A stretch of DNA of 37,550 nt, from the NCBI GenBank assembly GCA_947476255.1, contig CANJPY010000003.1, positions 1 to 37,550 on the forward strand, written 5' to 3'. The notes under the pieces are model-generated. The model was not told where the DNA came from and did no database searches. It worked only from the letters and a program-made list of their open reading frames with translations. The position numbers were made by a program, and so were the translations under genes. Shown here piece after piece: positions 1 through 15,000 of this stretch (its first letter is position 1; each line of letters starts with the position of its first letter). The stretch is from Chthoniobacteraceae bacterium. Its GTDB lineage: Bacteria > Verrucomicrobiota > Verrucomicrobiia > Chthoniobacterales > Chthoniobacteraceae.

Positions 1-3000
1 ACTCTGGTTATTCTCTACTCGGGAGGGAACAATTCGAGCGCTTTCGATTTGGGGAACAATTCAAGCGGCTATGGCTACTACAGGCACGACACTCAAACGC
101 CTGTGAGTACCTCCAACTTGAGCATCGGAGGCTCGAATGGAGGCAGCGGCGTGCTGGATTTGATGACCGGCAGTCTCACCAGTTCGGTTTACCTGATGTT
201 GGCAAGAGGCGGCGTTTACCAAAACGCGCAGCTCAATGTATTTGGCGGCTCACTCAGTATTCCGAATAATGGCAACGGCACGTTTATGTTTTATAGTCCG
301 ACGAGCAATGGCACGGAGGTCATCAACATCTTGTCGGGCGGCGTTGTATCTGGAGGAGCCAACTCTATCCTTGAGCTTAATAGAAGCAGCACAGTCACGT
401 CTGGCACTGTTGCAACCGGAATGGTCAATCTCCAGCAGGGAGGCATTCTTTCGGTACAAAGCGTTAAAGCGACACAGAGCGCCGGGGCCACTTTTCTAAA
501 CATGGACGGCGGCACGCTCAAACCAACCGCCAGCGGGACGGCTTTCGTGAACAACCTCACCGGGTTCTATCTGTATTCCAACGGGGGCACTATCGAGACG
601 AGCGGCTTTAATGTCACCATCCCCGAGTCCATCCTTTCTCCCTCCGGCTACGGATTGGCCTCCGGCACCATCACAATGCCGCCGGTCGGCGGGTACATCG
701 GTCGTCCCATCGTGTTGCTCACCACCAGTGGAACAGGAATGGGGGCTTCTGCGATTGCTGACTTCAATGTCAACACGGGCACGGTGGGCGGAATCATCGT
801 CACCAGTCCGGGTTTCGGCTATGGTCCGAATGATACAATCACAGCCAGCTTTCTCGGCGGAGGCAGTTCTGCTGGCTCGCTGACGTTGTCGGGAGGTTCG
901 CTCGTTTCAAACACGCGGCCCAACATGGGAGGACTGACAAAAACAGGCGCGGGCACACTCACGCTCAGCAGCACCAATACCTACGCGGGCACGACTACGG
1001 TGAGCGCTGGTATGCTGCAGATCACGACGCGCGCGGGCCTCAACAATGGAACTTTTTCGGCCTCAAAGGTTGCGGTCCAAAGCGGTGCAGTTCTAGGCCT
1101 CAACTTTGGCGGTCCCAATGACTTCATCGCGTCGGATCTGGCTCTCCTGCTTGCCGGCTCAAGCAGCGTGTTTGCGAATAACTCCACCCTTGCTTTGGAC
1201 ACTAGCAACGCGATTGGAGAAGCTATTTACAGTGGCAATATTGCGGGTTCAAACAATGGCGACAATGTGCTGTCGCTGCGAAAGGCGGGCTCTGGCTCAC
1301 TCACGCTCAGTGGCAATAATTCCTACTCGGGGGGAACCACCCTTTGGGCTGGGACTTTAAATTTGAACCATGCAAGTGCACTGGGAACAGGTTCGTTGAC
1401 CATCGCCGGAGGCGCGCTCGACAATACCAGCGGTGCGCCCCAAACGCTTCTAAACAACAATCCCCAGTTTTGGAACAGCAGCTTCGTCTTTAACGGTTCC
1501 AACGACCTCAACTTGGGAACGGGTCCGGTGACATTGGGACTCTCTTCCACCGTGACTGTGAATGCCTCTACTTTGAGCTTAGGCGGCAATATCGGTGGTG
1601 CATATGGTTTATCAAAAGCTGGACCGGGCACACTGGTTCTCAATGGTGCCAATACCTACACCGGAATCACCTATGTTTTAGGTGGTTCCCTCATTCTGGG
1701 CGGTACGATGACTTCAGCTTCCAATGGCCTTAAGATAGGAAGCAGTATCGTCCAAATTTTATCTGGGGCCAGCCTTACTGAGGCGACCATTGCAGTGGGT
1801 TACGCTGCAGGATCGCAGGCAGCCATGTATGTCAACGGAGGGCTTGTCGTGTCGACGGCTGCAGCGAGCAGCAACCCCTTGGGTGTTGGCGAAAGTGGGT
1901 TTGGGTACCTCGAAGTTAATGGAGGAAGTGTCTCGTCTCCGAGGATTTATTTCAGTGGGTCTCCCACTCTGGCTCCTGGCACGGGAGTGGGGTTGCTCAA
2001 CGGCGGTACCCTCGCTGTCGCGGACGTGATACTGGCTCGTTCTGGCACGGCTTCCGCGGCGAGTGGAATGCTCACCGTGACCGGTGGCTCACTCGTACAA
2101 ACTGGGGCCTATTTTTCAATCGGCTGGGGGGGAAGCCTAGCCGTGACGGGGACTTCCATCGTTAATCTTCAGGGTGGCAATATTGACACCTCCGGCCAGA
2201 TTTTTTTAGGGACCTCTAGCCTGTCCTCGCAAAATCCATACGCAGGCGAGGCTTATTTGAATCTCAACGGCGGGATTCTTCGTTCTGGCACCATCAATTT
2301 CGGCACGATTGGCGCCCAGTATGTCAACTTTAACGGCGGCACGCTCAGGGCCAACATTTCCAGCGCCAACCTGATTCCAGCCAACAGCGCCAGCGGGAGC
2401 GTGAACCTGTATAAAAACGGAGCGACCATCGATTCCAACGGCTTCAACATCACGATCCCCGCCAACCTCGCAGCCCCGACTGGAAGCGGCTTTTCCGAGG
2501 GCACAATTACCAACGCCGGCACTGGCTACACCGGAGCGCCCTTTATCAGTGTCTCGGGAAGCGGCGGTTTCGGAGCCTCGGCTTATGCCACTGTGAACAA
2601 CGGCACCATCGCCTCCATTGTGGTCAGCAGTCCGGGTTCCAACTACACCGGTCCACTGACGCTGAAGGCCATGGGCGGCGGCGGTTCGGGTTTTGTTTAC
2701 ACTCCGATGCTGGCCACGAACATCGGGGGCGGGCTCACCAAGACGGGTGCTGGCACGCTCACGCTCAGCGGCACAAATGGCTATTCGGGAACCACCACCG
2801 TGAGCGCGGGGATGCTCCAGTTTGCGAGGCGTGTGTCCCTTTACAACGCCGGCACCTCACAATGGACCGCATCGAACATCGTCGTGAAGAGTGGCGCGAC
2901 GTTTGCCGTCAATCTCGGGGGGACCGGAGAGTTCGCCTTGACCGATATTCCCCTTCTTTTGGTGGGTTCAAATAACGGCGGTTTTCTAAGTGGATCCATC

Positions 3001-6000
3001 CTTGGGATCGATATGACCAACGCCTCGGGTGGCACCCTCTACGCCGGAGTTATCGCAAACTCCAATGGCGGAGCGAATTCAGTTGGGCTTCAAAAATGGG
3101 GGCCAGCCTCCCTGACACTGAGTGGTGCAAATACCTATACTGGCGGCACCACTCTCACCTCGGGATCTCTGATGCTTTCCGGCGGCTCCAACCGGCTTTC
3201 CGCTGCGGGAGCCATCAACATTCAGGGCGGTGTTTTAGATTTGGGCGGCAACAGCCAAAGCACCTCGGGCACGTTCACTCTGGCCGCAGGGACGCTTCAA
3301 AATGGGACTCTCATTGGCACAGGCACGGCCTTTGAGCTTCAAAGCGGTTCTCTCCTCGCCCCGCTTAGCGGTCCTGCGGGTCTCAATAAAACCGGGTTGG
3401 GAACGGTTGTTCTGGGTGCACCAAACACCTATACAGGGGATACGCTGATCAGCGGAGGAACCTTGCAAATAGGGCTTGGCGGCGTTTCTGGATCGCTCTC
3501 TCCCCAAGGCTCCATCGCTAACAACGGCGTGCTTGTTTTCAAGCGATCCGACTCACTCATCCAGGGCGATTACTTCGGAACGATCTCCGGGACGGGAAGT
3601 CTGACGCAACTGGGCAGCGGCTCGTTGGTGATCACCGCTTCCAACACCTATACCGGAGCCACTACGATTAGTGCGGGTACGCTCATGCTGGGCACCGGCG
3701 GCACAAACGGTCTGCTTTCCGCTTCCAGTTCTATCGTGAACAACGGGCTTCTCATTCTCAACCACTCGGATGTGCTTTCTCAGGGAAACAACTTTGCCTC
3801 CAACATTTCCGGGAATGGAAGCATTCTGCAGCACGGAGGTTCGCTGGTAGTTTCGGGGACCATTCTTTCGACGACCGGTGCGTTGATGATTGGCAACGCT
3901 GCGGTGACGCTTGTTTCTGGCGGTAATATTCGCGAGGGAACCGTGCAGATTGGATCGGGTCAGGACTCTGTGGGGGCGCTGCGGATCAACGGTGGGAGCA
4001 TGGTGATCAATGCTGCCTCGAGCACAAACTTTTACGCCCCGTTAAGTATTGGAGACGGCGGGTTTGGATATCTTGAACTCAATGGAGGCTCTCTTACCTC
4101 GAGCACTGCGCGATTTGCTGTCGCCGGCAGTACTGGGCCCAAAGTTGGGACCGGCATCGTATACGTTACCAACGGGTTAGCGAGTTTTCCAGAATTTCAC
4201 GCAGGACGCACCTCGACTGTTGGCGGAACAGTTAATAGTGTTTTGACGGTCACAGGAGGTACTCTGCAGTTCGGAGCCAGTGGTTACTTTCAAATCGGCT
4301 ACCAAGGAACAGGCATTGAAATCCTCAATCTTCAAGGAGGAGTTGTGGACCATTCCTACGGTAAAATAGGAGTTGGATATGGCGGATATTTTGCTGGAGA
4401 GGTATTCCTCAATCTTAATGGGGGGGTGTTACAAACGGGATCGATTGCCTTCAACTCTATTAGCGTCAACACCACTCCGTATTTTATGAGTTTCTCGGGA
4501 GGCACCCTGCAGGCAGGCACCTCGAGCAGCGTCTTTGTGAACGCGCCAAACTTAGGCGGCCTCTTTATCAACTCCGGCGGTGCCACGATTGATACCAACG
4601 GTTTTGACGTCACCGTTTCAGGGACTCTTTTGGCGCCAACAGGCAAGGGCGTCACCAACGCTTCTTTGACGGGCGCGGGCTCTGGATATACCGGTGCACC
4701 GCTTGTCCAAATCTCGGGCGGCGGCGGCGCCGGCGCGTCCGGTTACGCCACCGTGAGCAACGGGACCCTCTCGTCCATCGTGATCACAAGCCCCGGTACT
4801 GGATATGCTTCCGCGCCAACACTCACGCTCACCGGCGGTGGCGGACCGGACACCATACTCTCCACCACGATTGAGCCCAACATTTCCGGCGGCCTGACTA
4901 AGAATGGCTCTGGAACGCTCACCTTGACGGGGGCAAACACGTTCACGGGTGTAACCGCCATCATGAACGGCATCCTCCAAATTGGGGCGGGTGGGGCGAC
5001 GGGCTCGATTGCCAGCAGCACCAATGTCCTCAACAACGGCACCCTTGTCTTCAACCTATCGTCCGCAACGTCGCAATCCATTATCACGGGAAATGGCAGT
5101 GTGCGGCAGATGGGTTCTGGGCTGACGATTCTTGGTGGCACCAACGAGTATGCTGGGACGACTTCGATCGAGGCCGGCACCCTTCAATTCAGCGCACCCT
5201 CGGCACTCTATAGAGGGGATACCACCCGATGGAAAGCGTCGAATATCAGCGTCAGTTCGGGGGCCACATTTGCAATGAACGTGGGCGGCACGGGTTTCGC
5301 AGAGGCCGATGTGAATTCGGTGCTCTCCATGGGGTCTGCGGGTGGAGTGTTTGCGAATGGCGCAGCCCTGGCCTTTGACACGACCAATGCCCCTGGGGGC
5401 GCGTTTGAATTCAGCGGCGCGATTTCGAACTTCAGTGGAAACACGCTGGGTGTAAGCAAGCTGGGACAGGGCGCGCTCACCCTGAGCGGGGAAAACACCT
5501 TCTCAGGGCTCACCACGATCAACGCGGGGACCCTAGAACTGCGTGGCGGATCCGCATTGCCCGATACGGCGACCGTGAATCTGCAGGGAGGACAACTTCT
5601 TGTCTCCGAAAGCGAAACGATAGGGGTGATTCAGGGCACAACGAGCGGTACGATCAACCTGGGAGACGGCGCGACGCTGACTCTCGGCTCCGCCGGATAT
5701 GCCGGTACCCTTCCCGCAAAAATAACGGGCGCAGGCTCTCTTAACTTTGTCGGAGGGTCGTTGAATTTGAGCGCGGGAAACACGTTCTTGGGAGATGTGT
5801 CCATCAAGGCGGGAACCCTCGTGATAAGCAATAACACTACTTTGAATGGAACGGGGCAGGTCAACCGGCGAACCGTTTTTATCGATGCGGGCGCCGTTCT
5901 CCAGCTGAACCCTGCCGTTTCCCTTGTCAGTGGCGGAACTTCCATCACGTCGATTACTGGAAGTGGAAGCCTGCTCATTAATGCGGTGAGCGTGGCCCTG

Positions 6001-9000
6001 AAAAATCCAGCAATGTGGGGCGGCGGTGTCATTGATGTTCAAGCAGGAATTTTGCTGAATCCTTCCGTCCCTTCCACCGATTGGACGTCTAACCTTGCCG
6101 GGTTGAACATCGGTCCCAATGGAAATTTCAGAAACTGGAATGGCCAGCCTGTTTATGTCGACGCCATTACCGGGTCCGGTCTGATCGGGGGAACTTCGCA
6201 GGTCTCGTACTCCAGTGCGAACATCACCTTTGGCGTCAACAGCGGTTCGGGCGAGTTTTCCGGAACGATCAGCTATGTCACCGGAAACCTTATTAAGACG
6301 GGCACGGGCACGCAGGTCTTTTCCGGTGAAAATTCCTACGCGGGTCAGACCCAGATCTGGAACGGCACCCTCAGCGCCAGTTCGCTCAACTCGGTGAGCA
6401 CGGGGTCGCTGCTGACCAGTAGTTTGGGTTCTCCAACCACGGCCCCGAAAGGCACCATTGTCCTCGGCTCGCTCGCAACCACCGGCGCCCTTCTTTACAC
6501 CGGAACCGGGGAGACCTCGGACCGTATTCTCAATCTTTCAGGAACGACAGGCGGCGGGCTTCTCGACCACTCCGGCACAGGGGTGCTCAAGTTTACAGCA
6601 CTCAGCGGGAGTGGTTATTTGACCGCTACAGGGGCGGGTGCGAAGACGCTCACGTTGCAAGGCTCCTCCTCGGGCATTGGAGAAATGGCCGCGGTGATCG
6701 TTAACAATTCCGCACTGAACACTACGGCGGTCTTAAAGCAGGGATCGGGCACGTGGATTCTGAGTGGCACCAATACGTACACGGGCGGGACAACGCTCAA
6801 CGATGGATCACTTCTTTTAAGCTCCGGCTCGAACCGGCTGGCGACGACGGGCTCCATCCTGGTTGCAGGCGGCACGCTGGATCTTGGCGGCTTCTCCCAA
6901 AGTACGTCTGGCACGATCACCTTCGCCGGGGGTGTTTCGCAGAATGGAACCTTGATCAGCACGGGCACGGTGTTTAACGCAATGGGGGGCAGCGTGCAGG
7001 CGATTCTGGCGGGCACGCAGGGGCTGGTGAAGACCACTGCGGGCGTGCTCACTCTGCTGGGAGTGAATAAGTATACGGGAGCCACGACGCTGAGTGCGGG
7101 CTCGCTTTTTCTTGCGGGAGGCAGCAACCGGTTGGCAACGACGGGTTCGCTGAACCTTTCAGGCGGTGTCTTGGATTTGGGAGGAAATGCCCAAACCACT
7201 TCAGGGACAATTACAATTTCAGGTGCGACCGTTCAAAATGGAATCCTCACAAACGCTGGGACTGCCTTTGTGGGACAGGCGGGTATTGTTTCAGCGATAT
7301 TGGACGGCACGTTGGGGCTTATCAAATCGACGTCCGCCACACTCACGCTCACGGGTGCCAACACCTATACCGGTTCAACCACAGTCACTTCCGGGGTGTT
7401 AACCGTGAGCAATGCTGGATCGCTCTCTCCGCTCACCAATCTTTCGGTATCCAACAACGCGCAGTTTAATTACCTCCCCAGCACTTCCGGGACCCTCACA
7501 CTGGCCACTGGAACGCTTAACTCCGGCAGCTCTCTTGGAGTCAATTTTGGAGCAACGATCCTCTTCACTGGCGCCGTGAGCATGGGGGGAACGGTGAATC
7601 TGAGCCCTTCGGGAAGTTACACCAACGGGGTGACGTACACCCTGTTGCAGGCCGGCAGCGGTTTGAATACAGGAACTTACAATATTACAGGCGCCAATGA
7701 CTATGAGTATACACTGGGACTCACTCCCACGGCGGTGACGATTACCCCCACGTACATCGGTCCAATCAAAGAGGCCTTCTGGAAGGGCGGACAGCCCGGG
7801 GCGCCGACTGCGTGGGGTGTTTCCAACTGGAGCAGCACAAGCGGCGGCGCGCTTCAATCCCGCAACCCGGGTGCCGCCACCAACGTGATTCTGGATGGCA
7901 ACGGTACAAACCTCGATGCGATGACCCTCGGGTCGAATGTGAGTATTGGCTCCATCACCACCGCTGCCAGTTTTAGCTCGGGTACATTGGGTTATACTGC
8001 TGGACTCCTGCTGAGTCTTGGTTCTTCCGATGCCAGAGGTGTCGTGACTGCCAGCGCAGGGACGCTCACGATTCATTCCGATATAATCTTGGTTTCTGAC
8101 AGCATTTTCACCAACAACTCCGCGGGCACGCTGACTTTTGGCGGCATCATTGGAGGGACCTCGGCTCTTGTCAAATCAGGCTCTGGAACGGTTCTTTTTT
8201 CGGGCGCAAATACGTACTCGGGCACAACGACCATCACCGAGGGTATCCTCCAGATCGGAGCCGGAGGGAGCTCCGGCGGACTTTCTCCCAATGGAGTCAT
8301 CGTCAACAACGGAACGCTTGTGTTCAACCGTTCCGAGGTGTTCACGCAGGGCAGCGATTTTGGGACGGTTTTAAGCGGGACGGGCTCCCTCGTAAAACTT
8401 GGCGCTGGTACGATGGTTCTGACGGGGGCGAACACGTACACAGGGGCATCCCATGTCCTTGAGGGGGTCCTAAACGTCCGTCACGCAAACGGGCTTGGCA
8501 GTGGTGTTGGCGCAACAAATGTGGCTGCAGGAGCGGCCCTCGAAATGCAGGGAGGGATCACCATCGCCTCGGAGACCGTTGTTTTGAGCGGTACAGGCAT
8601 CGCGAACGGGGGAGCTCTGCGGAATAGCAGCGGCTCAAATACTCTCGGGGGATCTATTACTCTGGCATCCTTGACGCGTATCAATGCTGACAGTGGCACC
8701 CTTGTGCTCAACGGCGCGGTTGCCTCGAGCGGCGGATCCCTCGCCGTGGGCGGGTCCGGCAGCATCAGATTGGGAGGCGCTGTGAGTCTTGGGACTGGAA
8801 GTATCATCAAGGATGGTACGGGCTCTGTGAGTCTTGGAAGGACAGGAACCTACTCAGGAACCACGATGATAAATGCTGGGACGCTTCAGGTTGGGACGGG
8901 TGGCACGACAGGCGGGATCTTGCCCACCAGCGCTATTCTCAACAATGCGCTGCTAGTCTTCAGTCGTTCCAACACCGCGACGCAGGGCGTGGATTTTGGG

Positions 9001-12000
9001 ATGCTGATGAGTGGCAGCGGGAGTTTCCAGAAGTCGGGCACTGGGACTCTCATCTTGAATGGAACAAATACTTACAGCGGTTCGACAATCATTGAGCAGG
9101 GGACGCTCACCATTGCACAAACAGGATCCCTTCCCTCGGGGGGCAGTTTGATTTTCGGCGCGGCCTCCTCTTCAAATGTTGGCAAGCTGGATCTTTCGAA
9201 CGCCAGTGCGACCGTGGCGAATCTCCTGGTGCAGACAAACACGTCGACCACGAACCTTGTGACCATCGGCACCGGCCAGTCACTCACGGTCTCCGGCGGA
9301 AGTTTTTTTTCGGTAGGCGCGTATAATAATACTGCGGCTACCTCGACGAAACTTACTTTCAGTGGTGCCGGTTCGTTGAATGTGACCATGTCTTCGGGCT
9401 CGCTCAGTGTAGGCAGGATGACCTCTGCATACACCAATACAGGCACGTTGGATCTCACTGCCCTTGGTTCGTTTAACATCAATGCCTCACAAATACGTGT
9501 GGGAGTTAACCTTAATCCGCAGGGGTTTCTGTACCTTTCCAATACCGCCAACTCCATCACTGTGTCGAAAATTGCAGTGGGAGACGGCGAGGGTGTAGGT
9601 ACTAGTACGGTATCTAAGTTAACGCTAGGACAAGGAACCAATGTCATTGCCGCGGACAATGTTTTTGTGGGCCTTACAAGGGATTCCGGTACTTTTAACT
9701 TCCAGTATCAGACCGCTGGCACCTTGGGCACGGCCTCAATCCGCGGTAACACGCAGCCCTACGTTAACATCTACGGCGGCACGCAAAGCATTCCGACGGG
9801 TACATCCATCACTGGAAGTATCGACTTCAGGGGGCACTCCATTTCTGTCACTGCGGGAGCTGTCATTCTGGGACTGGGGCCTCAAATTTCCGGAACCGGC
9901 GCGGCGATTGGCCATTTAAGCATGGATGCAGGCAGTTTTTCTGTGAACACATTGACGATGGGATCAAACATTGCAAGCGGCACATTTAGTGGAATTAATG
10001 CGGGTACTCTAAACATTGGGGGAGGCACGTTTACGGTAAACAGTGGCGGCAGCGTATTGCTCGCGAGCAGCGCCACCAACACCAGTACAGTGAAGGCCGC
10101 CATCAACCTCACCGGAGGCAGCCTTGTCTCAAACGCGGACATTGTCGTCGGTGGAGGGACAAACGCGCTTGCAACCCTCTCTCTTCTGGGAGGAACGCTG
10201 GATTTAACCGGGCATAATTTGGGGTCGCTCGCCACCGCAGGAAGCCTGGCGCTGAATATTCAATCGGGCAGGCTTCAAAACATGGGGTTGATTTCGGGCA
10301 CGGCTGGAATCACGAAGACCACGGCAGGTGTCCTCACACTCGCGGGCACAAACACCTTCACCGGCGGTTTCTCGCTCAGCGCAGGGACTCTGAATCTGAA
10401 CTCGCCTGAAGCCTTGGGAACAGGCTCGCTCTCGCTTGCCGCTGCGTCCTCGCTGAACAACACCTCGGGCGCTGCTCTCACGCTTGCCAATAACAACCCG
10501 CAACTCTGGAACGGTGATTTCACCTTTGTAGGAAGCAATCCTCTGGGCCTCGGAACCGGTACGGTATCCATGGGAACTAGCACCACCATTACGGTCACCG
10601 GTTCCACACTCACTCTTGGGGGGGCGATTTATGGAGACGGACTGACTTTGAGCAAGGCAGGGTTCGGCACGTTGGTCCTCGCTGGAACGACGTTTGTTTC
10701 CAACACCATCCTTACCTCGGGAACTTTGGTTGCGGGTGCGTCTTCTCCGTTTGGAGACTCCTTGTTGCAGGTCAACACTGGACATCTCGACCTGCGTGGC
10801 TTCGCCGTATCTGCATCTTCCCTCACGATGTCGGGCGGCATGCTCAGCCTCGCGCTCGGCAATGTGTTGAGCCTTTCGGGAACGGGTACACTTGCGGGGA
10901 CAATCCAGGTCTCAGGCAACCCGGCATCCTTGGGCGGTGCCCGCTATTCAGTGGCCTCCGCAGTGGGCGGTTGGAGCGGGTCTTTTAACGAAGGCTCCGT
11001 GCCTGACAGTCTGAATTATCGCCTCCAGATCAACGATACTTCGTTGGATCTCCAGCATCGGGCCATTCTCTCGCTCTCTCCAACGTTTGCTTCGCAATCT
11101 GTCCACACAGGCTCAACTGCCATTAGCGTGGCTGTGGGAAATACGGCGCCCGTTAATTCCGACACGCTTTATTATGCGTTGAGCGGGTCGATTTCAGGTT
11201 CCGGCTATACTCTCGCTGCCGGAAGCTCCACGATACTGACTGGAGATTACCTCGCTGTGCCCGGCATCAACTCGCTAAGTGTCACCGCGACCCCCACCAG
11301 TTCTATCGCAACCAGTAATGGAACGCAGAATACGACCTTCACCGTGACGGGTTACTCGTTGGCGGCGGCTTCTGGTTCTCAAACCGTTGATTTTGGGACG
11401 TTCAGAGCCGGAACGCAGCCTTGGAGAACGTTGTCGATTTCGAACCTCGGGCCCGTGAGTGCGCTGTATTCGGAAGCCCTGAGCACCAATGGTTTTAGCG
11501 GCACGACGGCGAACCTTCTTGCGAGTGGCGCCGCGACAGCGGTTGCGGCAGGCTCAAGCGCTAACGGGACCCTGCGCCTGCAGTTGGCCGCGGGAGTCGG
11601 AGCCGGTGTGTTCGCCGGGACGACGACACTCGGGCTCGTGTCCAATGCGGTTTCGGGGAGCGGCCTTTCCGATACTGCGCTTGCTTCTCAAACCATCCAT
11701 GGGACGGGTGCTATGTACGACTACGCGAACCCGGTTTATAGCGGTGGAACGATTGCTTTCGGCAACATGCGAGTGGGGGGCGCCGCCGCGATACGAAATG
11801 TCGCTTTCGCCAATGCGCCAGTCAGCAACGCCGACTATCAGGATGCCCTTGATGTTTCGGCCACGACCAACAACTCAAAAGTATCCGCTTTGGGTTTTTC
11901 GGGTCTTTTGGCGGGAGCGGGAACGGCATCGCTCACGGTTTCGGGAACAACAACGGCGGCGGGGGGCCTCGGTTCCACGCTTTCGCTGTTGTTGGTGAGC

Positions 12001-15000
12001 AACACCAATGGGGTGTCCGGCTTGAGCAACGCGACCCTCGCGGCGCCGGCTCCAATAGTGACGACGGGCGGGGTCTATGACTACGCAAATCCCGTCTACA
12101 CGGGCGGAACCGTAGCGTTCGGCAATGTGCGTGTGGGTGGAACGCTTGCCTCGCACAACGTCGGGTTTACCAACGCGGTTGTGAGCAACGCGTCTTATCA
12201 GGACAGCCTGGATGTTTCCGCCACAAGCAACAATTCGCGTGTTTCGGCAGTGGGATTTGCCGGACTCCTTGCCGGTGCGGGGACTGGATTCCTGCAGGTG
12301 TCCGGGACAACAGCGACGGCGGGCGCTCTTGCGTCGACGCTGGCACTTGGGTTGGGCAGCAACACCAATGGGGTGGCCGGCTTGAGCCGCTCCACGCTCG
12401 CCGCCGCTTCTACGATTATGACGAGCGGTGGTGTCTTCGACTATGCCAATCCAGTCTACGCAGGCGGGACTTTCGACTTCGGGAATGTGAGGGTCAACGG
12501 GGCGCTTTCGAGTCGCAGCATTGTCTTTACAAATCCTGCGCTCACCAATGCCGCGTATCAGGATGCCCTTGATGTCTCTGCCACAACCAACAACGCAAAG
12601 ATTTCTGCAACGGGGTTCAGTACGCTCGCTGCAGGCACGGGCAGCGCGGCCCTGATTTTAAACGGCACAACTACAAGCGCAGGCAATCTTCGTTCAACCC
12701 TTGTACTCTCTCTTTGGAGCAACGCCACCGGCGTGGCAGGTCTCTCCAACCAGTCCCTCTCGTCGTTGTCTACGATCGCTACCAAGGGCGGCGTTTATGA
12801 CTTTGCAAAGCCCGTGTATTCGGGGGGCACCATTGATTTGGGCAATGTGCGCGTGGGCGCGACCGTGACACCCCGCGGCGTTGTATTTACGAACGGTGTG
12901 ATTAGCGATGCTGCCTACCAGGATGCCCTCGACGCGTCCGCGACAAGCGACAACCCGAGGCTCGTGACGGCGGGGTTCAGCAGCCTTTTTGCCGGGGCAG
13001 GAACAGCGGCGCTCATGGTTTCCGGAACGACCACGAGCGCAGGAAATCTGGCATCGACGCTTTCATTGTTACTGGTGAGCAATACGAATGGAGTGTCTGG
13101 GTTGTCGGGTTCCACAATTGCGGCGCCCTCGGTCCTCCAGACACGGGGCGGTGTTTATGACTATGCCAACCCGGTTTACGCTGGCGGGACAATTGATTTT
13201 GGAAATGTGCGCGAGGGGGGCTTTGTGGCGCCTCGGAGCGTGACCTTCACGAATGCGGTGATCAGCAGCGGCTCGTATCAGGACAGCCTTGACGTGTCAG
13301 CAACGGCCGACAATGCCATGGTATCGGCGACAGGGTTTACGGCGCTTGTGGCGGGTACGGGGCACTCCTCTCTTGTCCTCAACGCCACAACGGGAACGCC
13401 TGGAAGTTTAAGTTCCTCCCTGTCTTTGTCCCTAGTGAGCAACACCAACGGGGTGGCCGGACTCTCGGCCCAGTCGCTGCCCCCCGGCTCAGGACTGGCG
13501 ACTACCGGGGGGGTCTATGCGTACGCGAAACCGACGTATTCAACCGGAACCATCACATTCGGGAACGTGCATGTGGGCGACAGCAGCAGCTTCAATGTAA
13601 GCAATCCCTCCAGCGTGCCCGCGTTTCAAGATGCTCTTGATCTTTCTTTAAGCCTCCCAGAGGGCATCACGGGTTTTTCAGGAACGCAGACCATCAACGC
13701 AGGGTCGAGTTTGAGTGTGTTTGTCACGGCGCATGCGCGCGGCGCTCTTTCAGGTACGGCGGTGGTGACTCAGACGAGCAATGCAAACGGGCTTGTGGGT
13801 CTTGGCAATGGGACACTGGACACGAAGATGCTGCCCATTTCAGGAACAGCCTACGCGCTTGCGGAGGGGCGCGTAGGAGCGGCCAGCCTAGGCAACTTTC
13901 ATGTGGGTGTCGCAAAGAACATCACGCTCTTCAATACGGCAGCTCCAGGTTCGTTCAGCGAGGACCTTAGTGCCACGCTGGCGGCAGTCTCGAACACTGT
14001 GGTTGCGGGTTCTCTAGCGCATCTCATCGCCGGCGGTTTGAATGACAGCAGTCTGAGTGTAACACTTGTGAGTGCGGGCACGGGGGCATTCCGGTTGGAA
14101 CTCGAGAGCGCGGCGACAGTCAATGGAACAGCTATCCCGGGTTTGAGTCCGACCACGCTTGCACCGCAAATCCTATCCATCACCCAGAATGCCGTGGCGT
14201 ACAACATGGCCTCGGTGACTTCGGCGCAGAGCGTGGATCTTGGCAATGTGCGACGGGGAGAGTCGGCGACTGTACCGCTTAGCCTGACCAATACCGCACC
14301 CGTGAGCGCTTATTATACCGAGACTCTGAGTTCTAGTGGATTTTCAAATGCCGGCACTGGCATCATTGCGGGTGGATCTGTCTCCGGAATTGAAGGAGGG
14401 ACAAGTGGTACGGGATCTCTTTTTGTCGGGTTTGGCAATGGCTTGTCTGCGGGGGTTCAAAGTGGAACTACAATGCTGGGACTGCAGTCCAATGCGATCC
14501 TCGGCAGCGGGCTCAATAACACGGCGCTCACTCCGCAAAAGGTGACGGTTTCTGGGGTTGTTTATGACTATGCAAATCCGGCGTACAGGGGCGGAACAAT
14601 TGCGTTTGGCAATGTGCATGTGGGCGGGACTCTTGGAGCGCGCAGCGTTGCGTTTACAAACGCAGTTGTGAGCGACGGAGCGTATCAAGACAGCCTGGAT
14701 GTTTCTGCGACCAGCAGCAACGGACGAATTTCGACGCTGGGCTTCACGGGACTTCTCGCGGGTGCGGGGACCGGATTCCTGCAGGTTTCTGGGACAACGG
14801 CTACGGCGGGTGACCTTGCCTCGACGCTTGCGCTTGGGTTGGTAAGCAACACCAATGGGGTGTCTGGGCTCAACAACTCCGCATTCGCCGCTTCTTCGAC
14901 GATTACCACGAGCGGGGGCGTTTACGATTATGCCAATCCAGTCTATGCGGGCGGCTCTTTCGACTTCGGAAACGTGAGGGTCAACGGGGCAGTGGCGAGT

